Origin: Flavobacterium sp. ACN2
Lineage (GTDB): Bacteria > Bacteroidota > Bacteroidia > Flavobacteriales > Flavobacteriaceae
Reading direction: 5' to 3'
Assembly (NCBI RefSeq): GCF_002303885.1
Contig: NZ_MRCM01000005.1
Span: 186,001 to 250,000 of the forward strand
Length of the DNA stretch: 64,000 bases
Position 1 is the stretch's first letter. Each line of letters opens with the position of its first letter. Shown one piece after another: positions 59,302 to 64,000 of this stretch. A program made the translations under genes and the position numbers. Below the pieces are notes generated by a model. It was given only the letters and a program-made list of their open reading frames with translations, was not told the origin of the DNA and did no database searches.

Positions 59302-60423
59302 CTATTCCCTAAAATCTAAAGTCTTGATTACAGTTAAATCAGAATTGAACTCAACAAAGCTTGCGGGAAAATCTGCACGTATTTTTCCTATTTTATTTTG
59401 CATGCCAATTGCAGCAGCCACTCTTGTAGTTGCCATTTTTATAGCTTCATCTGCCGAAACATTTAAATGATTAAAAGCATTTTGCACTGCTTCTGTCATT
59501 GAGATGGAAGCGCCTGCAAGATTGCCATCCTCATTTCTATAGAAACCATCAACCAAATGAGCATCAAAATTATCCCATTTAAAATTGGCTACTTTACGCC
59601 CTAAAAAGGTAGCGTCGCTGATTAAGAAGAATTTATCCTGTTTTAGTTTGTACGCTATTTTTGCAGCTGCATAATCGCAATGCACTCCATCTAGGATAAC
59701 AGGAGCGTAGACTTCTTCGTTTTCAAAAACAGCTCCAACCAAACCTGGTTCGCGATGTCCGAATTGTGTCATGGCATTAAACAAGTGTGTAACCAGATTT
59801 ATTCCTTTTGCAAAATAAGGCTGTGCTTCTTTATGCGTAATAGTAGAATGTCCGATCGAAATTGTAATACCGCTTTCGATCAGCATAGTAAGCTGTTTTT
59901 CTGTAAAACATTCTGGAGCTATGGTAATGACTTTTATAACGTCTTTTCCTTTGCTGATAATTTCTTGAAGTTCTTCGTCAGTTGGTTTTCGAACCTGATC
60001 AATACTATGTGCCCCGCGTCTTTGCGGATTTAAAAATGGTCCTTCTAAGTGCATTCCGATTACACCATTTTGATGCTTTTTCATGTAATTGCGAACCGCT
60101 TCAATTCCTTCTAAAATGGTTTCTTTTGATGAAGATATTAAACAAGGTAAAACATGCGTTGTGCCATATTTCATACTGGCATCGTAAATATCCTGAATGG
60201 TTTCTTCGTTGGGTGTCTGGCTGAAATAATACTTTTCTCCGCCATTGATCTGAATATCTATAAATCCTGCCGCAAGATGATTTCCTTTTAAATCAATTGT
60301 CTTGATATCGTTCGGAATTTCTTTTTGTACTGAAATAATAGTTCCGTTTTCTACAACTACAACTCCGTTTTCTATTATTTCTTCTCCCGTGTGTACGACA
60401 GCATTTATGATCGCTTGTTTCAT
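59302..60423 (-). CDS. nagA: N-acetylglucosamine-6-phosphate deacetylase
   Basis: A 373-residue amidohydrolase. HLAAGFIDIQINGG (start of the barrel), GVIGMHLEGPFLNPQRRGAH (metal-binding Glu), ITISIGHSTITHKEA and INLVTHLFNAM (metal His pair), APVILDGVHCDYAA and LISDATFLG (catalytic Asp) are the NagA hallmarks. It converts GlcNAc-6-P to GlcN-6-P plus acetate, the step after MurQ. It has its own promoter and lies about 12 kb from the MurNAc locus. No nagB (deaminase) is adjacent within the window. Confidence 0.95.
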   Translation of the reverse strand: MKQAIINAVVHTGEEIIENGVVVVENGTIISVQKEIPNDIKTIDLKGNHLAAGFIDIQINGGEKYYFSQTPNEETIQDIYDASMKYGTTHVLPCLISSSKETILEGIEAVRNYMKKHQNGVIGMHLEGPFLNPQRRGAHSIDQVRKPTDEELQEIISKGKDVIKVITIAPECFTEKQLTMLIESGITISIGHSTITHKEAQPYFAKGINLVTHLFNAMTQFGHREPGLVGAVFENEEVYAPVILDGVHCDYAAAKIAYKLKQDKFFLISDATFLGRKVANFKWDNFDAHLVDGFYRNEDGNLAGASISMTEAVQNAFNHLNVSADEAIKMATTRVAAAIGMQNKIGKIRADFPASFVEFNSDLTVIKTLDFRE

Positions 60424-60446
60424 TTTGTTTATTTCTTATAACGTTC

Positions 60447-60475
60447 CAAAGTTAAATATAATAAGTTTTAAGCAA
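60447..60475 (-). promoter_or_regulatory. Promoter of nagA
   Basis: Minus-strand TTG (60475-60473), 18 bp, TAACTTTG (60454-60447), about 24 bp before the ATG. The match to the Bacteroidota consensus is complete. No TGCGTT-type DeoR site is visible next to it. Confidence 0.72.
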
Positions 60476-60510
60476 AATAAACTCTTTTAAAATCGCCAGA
60501 AATAATTTGA

Positions 60511-61314
60511 TCAATCTGCACCACCATCAACACTATCAAATGTTTCACGTTCTTTTGGTTTTACGCTGTATTTTAATGAAACCATTGGTCCGTAGTAAAC
60601 GTCAAACTGAGTTCCGTTTGTACGCAACTGCATCTGTCCTATTACGCCTGCCAAAAAATGAATATTCGGCGTAATTCCAGCAGTATAATAAACCGAAAGT
60701 CTGAAAATATCAAAATGTTCGTCGGCATAATCTTTAGAAGCAAACTTTAGCATTAGTTCTGTATAATACCCAATATTTGGCGCTAAAAAAATTGGTTTTT
60801 CCTTACTTTGTCTCAAATAATGATTGACTCCAAAAAGGGCTCTTAATCTTGGTATTGTCTGATGATTGCCATTTCTATCATCAAAAAATTTGGTTTCAAA
60901 TCGCACTTGTTCGAAAATAGATCCTTTTGGCATTTCTTGAGTATAGGTTCCCATAACAATAAGTCGGTTTTCCAAAGTTTTGTAATTCCCCGCTTCTTCT
61001 ATTGCATACTTCTGGTTGTGTGCGTATCCTAACCAAAGCTTCATATTTTTAAAACCCGAATAAATAATCCAAGGTCTTATTACTTTTCGCTGTGTATATT
61101 CAAAAGGATTTCCGTTTGTGTAAGCACCTTGCGTCACGAGCTGCAAATCGGCCTGACCGCTCAAATGCCATTTTTCTATTAAAGGAAACGCAACATCAAC
61201 TTCGCTTATAGATGCCGGAATAAATCCCATTGTATAAGGAGCATCCTGCACTTTTGAAACTTGAGACAAAATAATGCAACAGAATAAAAGAAAAGTCTTG
61301 TTTAATAAACTCAT
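60511..61314 (-). CDS. Outer-membrane beta-barrel-type protein (DUF2490-like)
   Basis: A 267-residue exported protein with signal peptide MSLLNKTFLLFCCIILSQVS. The mature part alternates aromatic and polar residues in short strands (WHLSGQADLQLVTQGAY, MKLWLGYAHNQKYAI, RLIVMGTYTQEM, VRFETKFFDD, PRLRALFGVNHYLRQ, FDVYYGPMVSLKYSVKP), as in DUF2490-type barrels. It lacks an obvious enzyme motif. It is preceded by a likely promoter and two terminators, so it forms its own unit. Family assignment is tentative. Confidence 0.6.
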   Translation of the reverse strand: MSLLNKTFLLFCCIILSQVSKVQDAPYTMGFIPASISEVDVAFPLIEKWHLSGQADLQLVTQGAYTNGNPFEYTQRKVIRPWIIYSGFKNMKLWLGYAHNQKYAIEEAGNYKTLENRLIVMGTYTQEMPKGSIFEQVRFETKFFDDRNGNHQTIPRLRALFGVNHYLRQSKEKPIFLAPNIGYYTELMLKFASKDYADEHFDIFRLSVYYTAGITPNIHFLAGVIGQMQLRTNGTQFDVYYGPMVSLKYSVKPKERETFDSVDGGAD

Positions 61315-61360
61315 AATCGATCAATGTTAAATTACAAGGCTGTGAAATAGGAAAGTCTAT

Positions 61361-61394
61361 CAAATTTAAAGAAAGAAGTTTTTAACTTTTTCAA
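61361..61394 (-). promoter_or_regulatory. Promoter of the barrel-protein gene
   Basis: Minus-strand TTG (61394-61392), 23 bp, TAAATTTG (61368-61361). The spacing is long but within the accepted range; the TTG is part of the neighbouring hairpin arm. Confidence 0.5.
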
Positions 61395-61431
61395 AAAGCG
61401 GTTTCATGTTATAATTTGAAACCGCTTTTTG
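61392..61431. terminator. Strong hairpin, first of a tandem pair
   Basis: CAAAAAGCGGTTTCA and TGAAACCGCTTTTTG are perfect 15-bp arms around a 10-nt loop, with U-type runs in both directions. It insulates the barrel-protein gene from the export operon upstream. Confidence 0.8.
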
Positions 61432-61451
61432 AAAACATTTCTACCAAATAA

Positions 61452-61484
61452 AAAAAAGCTTTAGAAAATATCTAAAGCTTTTTT
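61452..61484. terminator. Strong hairpin, second of a tandem pair
   Basis: AAAAAAGCTTTAGA and TCTAAAGCTTTTTT are perfect 14-bp arms with loop AAATA; the terminal A/T runs make it work in both directions. It ends the TolC/HlyD export operon, about 95 bp after the TolC stop. Confidence 0.88.
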
Positions 61485-61578
61485 AACTCAAATTCTGAAA
61501 AAATTAATATAATGCAGACAGGTACAAAGCTGACTGTTATTTTTGTGTATACCTAATACATTTTATATCGTTAGGACT

Positions 61579-62976
61579 TTAATCTGGATTCGCCAATATT
61601 TTGTACAATTCGGCATTCGACAGATAAAACTGATTCTCTAAACTTATTTGCGACAATTTTGCGCTTACGAGATTATTTTCTCTCGAATTGATTAAGAAAA
61701 TCGAACTCTCGCCAAATGAGAATAATTTTTCTTCTGAGTTCAGCATCGTCATATAATCTTGTACAAGATTGTCGATTACGATTTTCTGTTTTCTTAAGGA
61801 AGCAATTTCTGTCTGCTGCGCTTTGATTTTATTTTTAAGTTCCAATCGCTGCTGTCCAATATCATATTGCATATCCTGAATTTTCAGTTTAGCCATTTTT
61901 AAACTTCCACGTTCTTTTCTTAAGAAAATCGGGAAACTGAAATCGATGTTAAACTTATAATCATCGGCGTTGAAATTATTCCAGTAATTGGGTTCTGAAA
62001 TGTAATTGTAGCCCACATTTATTTTCGGAAGCAATGAATTGGCTTTCAGCTGGCGGTTGACTTCCAAAATATCCATTTTAGTTTCTAAAGATTGAATCTT
62101 TGGGTGAGAGTCTAATGATTCAACATCGACCATCATGGCATCTGTTTTCAAAGTTTCCTCAATGGTCTGAATTAGATTTTGTTCTGGTTTTACCAAATCT
62201 CCCAATTCAACCGGAACATTTTCAATCCATAAAAAATTGGCCAGTTTCAATTTTGCTTTCGCTAATTTCAAATTTCCGTTTTCAACATTCAGTTCTCTAT
62301 TTCGCACGGTAATTTTAGCTTCAACGCTGTCAATTGCTGGCGAATCTCCCGCTGCAATTAGTTTTTTAACCCCCTCAAAACGAGTGCTCGCAAAACCTAA
62401 ATAGTTTTTATACAATTCTGCTTCGTTATAACTTCTTCTCCATTCAAAATAAGCTTCACTTGCTTGATATAAAACTTCAATTGCTCTCAATTTTCGCTGT
62501 GCATCGCTCAGTTTTACTTGAAGTTTTCCTTCGCGAACATCGGCCATTCTTTGGTTAATAAACATTCCCTGACCTAGAGCAACATTAATTCCGAGCGAAG
62601 TTAAACCTGCTTCTGGAGTTTTGTTCTGCGGATTGTAATAGTCTCCACTTGTATCGTCAAAACCTGCTTTTACTTCAATTCCATACCAAGTCGGAATTTT
62701 GAAACTGCTGTTTAATAACGAATAATATTCTGTGCCTTTAAATTCTTTCTTATTGTAATCTACTTCCAGTTTTGGATCAAATCCGCCTCGAGCCATCATC
62801 AATTTTGCTTGAGCATTTGTCACTTCAAGATTGGCTTGTTTTACCAACGGATGATATTTTTTTACATATCCCAAGTACTCGATAAAAGTAAGTTCCTCTT
62901 GATTAAAATTCTGGCTATGAAGTGTAGAAAAACAAAATAGTATTAAGAAAGAAAACAATTTTACAAGATTTCTCAT
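61579..62976 (-). CDS. TolC-family outer-membrane protein of an export operon
   Basis: About 465 residues from MRNLVKLFSFLILFCFSTLH, a signal peptide; a longer frame to 63042 would overlap the adaptor gene and is rejected. Outer-membrane efflux domain in two halves: EYLGYVKKYHPLVKQANLEV, then GLTSLGINVALGQGMFINQR; a helical hairpin (SEAYFEWRRSYNEAELYKNY), and the second half QSLETKMDILEVNRQLKANS, ending in IFLINSRENNLVSAKL. It is separated from the adaptor by one base, so they are one operon. The partner pump lies beyond the right edge. Distinct from the TolC-like protein at 5.8-7.2 kb. Confidence 0.88.
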   Translation of the reverse strand: MRNLVKLFSFLILFCFSTLHSQNFNQEELTFIEYLGYVKKYHPLVKQANLEVTNAQAKLMMARGGFDPKLEVDYNKKEFKGTEYYSLLNSSFKIPTWYGIEVKAGFDDTSGDYYNPQNKTPEAGLTSLGINVALGQGMFINQRMADVREGKLQVKLSDAQRKLRAIEVLYQASEAYFEWRRSYNEAELYKNYLGFASTRFEGVKKLIAAGDSPAIDSVEAKITVRNRELNVENGNLKLAKAKLKLANFLWIENVPVELGDLVKPEQNLIQTIEETLKTDAMMVDVESLDSHPKIQSLETKMDILEVNRQLKANSLLPKINVGYNYISEPNYWNNFNADDYKFNIDFSFPIFLRKERGSLKMAKLKIQDMQYDIGQQRLELKNKIKAQQTEIASLRKQKIVIDNLVQDYMTMLNSEEKLFSFGESSIFLINSRENNLVSAKLSQISLENQFYLSNAELYKILANPD

Positions 62977-62977
62977 T

Positions 62978-64000
62978 TTACTTTTTCTCCTTTCCTTTAT
63001 CTTCTTTTTCTCCTGAATTATAATAGTTTGGCGGAAAACCATTTAAGTTTCGCCAAATCTCGTACCATACCGAAACGGTTTCTAGCAATGCAATACTTTG
63101 CGCACCTGCACCAATACTCAATTCTTTTGGCCAGTGGCGATCTTCTCCATCTGGTGAAACCAAAATTCTGTATTTCCCGTTCGGACTTATAAAGTTTTCT
63201 ATCGCTACAACTTTACCTCCATAAGTTCCATAAGACAATCCAGGCCATCCAGAAAATACGATTCTAGGCCATCCATCAAACCAAACACGAACTTTTGCAC
63301 CACGATGCACAAGCGGTAAATCGATTGGATCTACGTAAGTTTCTACCGCAATATCATATTTAGAAGGCATAATGCTCACAACAGGAGTTCCTTCTTTAAT
63401 CGTTTCTCCAAGACCAGCCAGTAAAGCTCGGTTTACGTAACCGCTCTGTGGCGCTGTAATATAATATAAACCGTTTCTAAGTCTGTAATTAGTATATTGG
63501 TTTTCTAGCTTATTTACCTGAGCTTCTGTATCGTATTGTGTGCTTAAAGCAGTAAATTTATCGCTTCTTGATTTTGATATTTTTTCAGCATATTCAGCAG
63601 TAATTCTATTGATTTCTACTTTTGCATTTATCAATTCATTTTTGCTGCTCAACAATTTATTTTCCTGCGTAATCACATAAGCTTCTGACTCTTGCAGTTT
63701 TAATCTTTTCTGCTCGACATCTGTCAGCGGTTTAAGACCTTCTTTGTTTAAAGCAGTCGAACGGTCAAATTGTGTTTTTGCAATTCGAAGCTGAGTTTTT
63801 ACTGCTACAAGATCCATACTGTCGCTTTTTATTTTCAATTGTGACTGACGAATTTTGTTTTGCGCTTGCTGCAATTTCAACTGTCTTTCCGTGTTAAGCG
63901 ACTGCGCCTGCACGTCAAGAGAGTTTACTTTATCTCCATACGATTCTACAGCCATTTTTTTGGCATCTACTTGCTGTTTGGTATTATTAACCAAATTAGG
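62978..64000 (-). CDS. HlyD-family secretion adaptor, 5' end outside window
   Basis: The frame is open to the right edge, so only about 341 C-terminal residues are seen. A long coiled coil (DVQAQSLNTERQLKLQQAQN, LRIAKTQFDRSTALNKEGLK, LSSKNELINAKVEINRITAE) leads into the lipoyl half YYITAPQSGYVNRALLAGLG and the barrel domain TYVDPIDLPLVHRGAKVRVW. The C-terminus has a short tail rich in Lys and Glu (NSGEKEDKGKEKK). This is the adaptor type found with ABC exporters of type I secretion. The upstream ABC transporter is not in view. Confidence 0.85.
   Translation of the reverse strand, partial: PNLVNNTKQQVDAKKMAVESYGDKVNSLDVQAQSLNTERQLKLQQAQNKIRQSQLKIKSDSMDLVAVKTQLRIAKTQFDRSTALNKEGLKPLTDVEQKRLKLQESEAYVITQENKLLSSKNELINAKVEINRITAEYAEKISKSRSDKFTALSTQYDTEAQVNKLENQYTNYRLRNGLYYITAPQSGYVNRALLAGLGETIKEGTPVVSIMPSKYDIAVETYVDPIDLPLVHRGAKVRVWFDGWPRIVFSGWPGLSYGTYGGKVVAIENFISPNGKYRILVSPDGEDRHWPKELSIGAGAQSIALLETVSVWYEIWRNLNGFPPNYYNSGEKEDKGKEKK

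Noticed and set aside
61579-63042. Longer start for the TolC-like protein at 63042
   Set aside because: It would add 22 residues of Lys/Glu-rich sequence before the signal peptide and overlap the adaptor gene; the ATG at 62976 opens directly on the signal peptide.
1-64000. tRNA, rRNA, prophage or insertion-sequence genes
   Set aside because: No cloverleaf-like stretch, rRNA motif, integrase, transposase or phage structural gene was recognised on either strand.

Overview
The window is chromosomal DNA from a member of the Bacteroidota, most likely a Flavobacterium-type organism. Supporting signs are low GC, a SusC/SusD pair, TonB-dependent receptors, lipoproteins with flavobacterial-style signals, promoters of the TTG...TAnnTTTG type, and intergenic DNA full of short AT-rich direct and inverted repeats. 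No phage, transposase, CRISPR array, rRNA or tRNA was seen.

Layout. 1-9.6 kb: the end of a DUF763 gene, an AI-2E-type permease, a small ion channel, an EmrAB/TolC-type efflux operon, and a cupin/oxidoreductase pair divergent from an HxlR regulator across two palindromic operators. 9.6-19.5 kb: a SAM-I riboswitch ahead of a TlpA-like thioredoxin and a class-V aminotransferase, a PAS-rich histidine kinase with its receiver, small lipoprotein and hypothetical genes, an AraC regulator, and a LigB-type dioxygenase with an esterase. 19.5-21.5 kb: a TonB-dependent receptor.

21.5-47.4 kb is the core of interest: two divergent gene sets around one control region at 33.4-33.7 kb. Leftward lie a DeoR-type regulator, an FAD/Fe-S D-lactate dehydrogenase-like protein, an esterase, a GHL10 enzyme, a GH20 hexosaminidase, a beta-lactamase-fold hydrolase and a DUF1343 (NamZ/GH171) exo-muramidase. 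Rightward lie SusC, SusD, a second NamZ, the MurNAc-6-phosphate etherase MurQ, a sodium:solute symporter, a GH3 (NagZ-type)/beta-lactamase fusion lipoprotein and a NagX-like membrane protein. nagA lies at 59.3-60.4 kb. Read together this is a peptidoglycan amino-sugar salvage locus: surface capture, exo-cleavage to MurNAc and GlcNAc, import, etherase release of D-lactate, D-lactate oxidation and GlcNAc-6-P deacetylation. No sugar kinase and no GlcN-6-P deaminase were found in the window. Near-identical repeats in front of the dehydrogenase and in the divergent region suggest that the DeoR protein governs both arms.

47.4-64 kb: a MocR-type regulator, an NHEJ pair (LigD and Ku, converging tail to tail), the methionine ABC transporter metNIQ behind a 29-codon Met/Cys-rich leader ORF and a terminator (apparent attenuation), a metzincin-like lipoprotein with a propeller-like lipoprotein, nagA, an outer-membrane barrel protein, and the start of a TolC/HlyD export operon that leaves the window.

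The most promising observations are the MurNAc locus with its D-lactate branch and shared operator, the Met/Cys leader peptide of metNIQ, the SAM-I riboswitch over an unusual gene pair, and a 65-bp element shared by the MocR gene start and the TonB receptor promoter.
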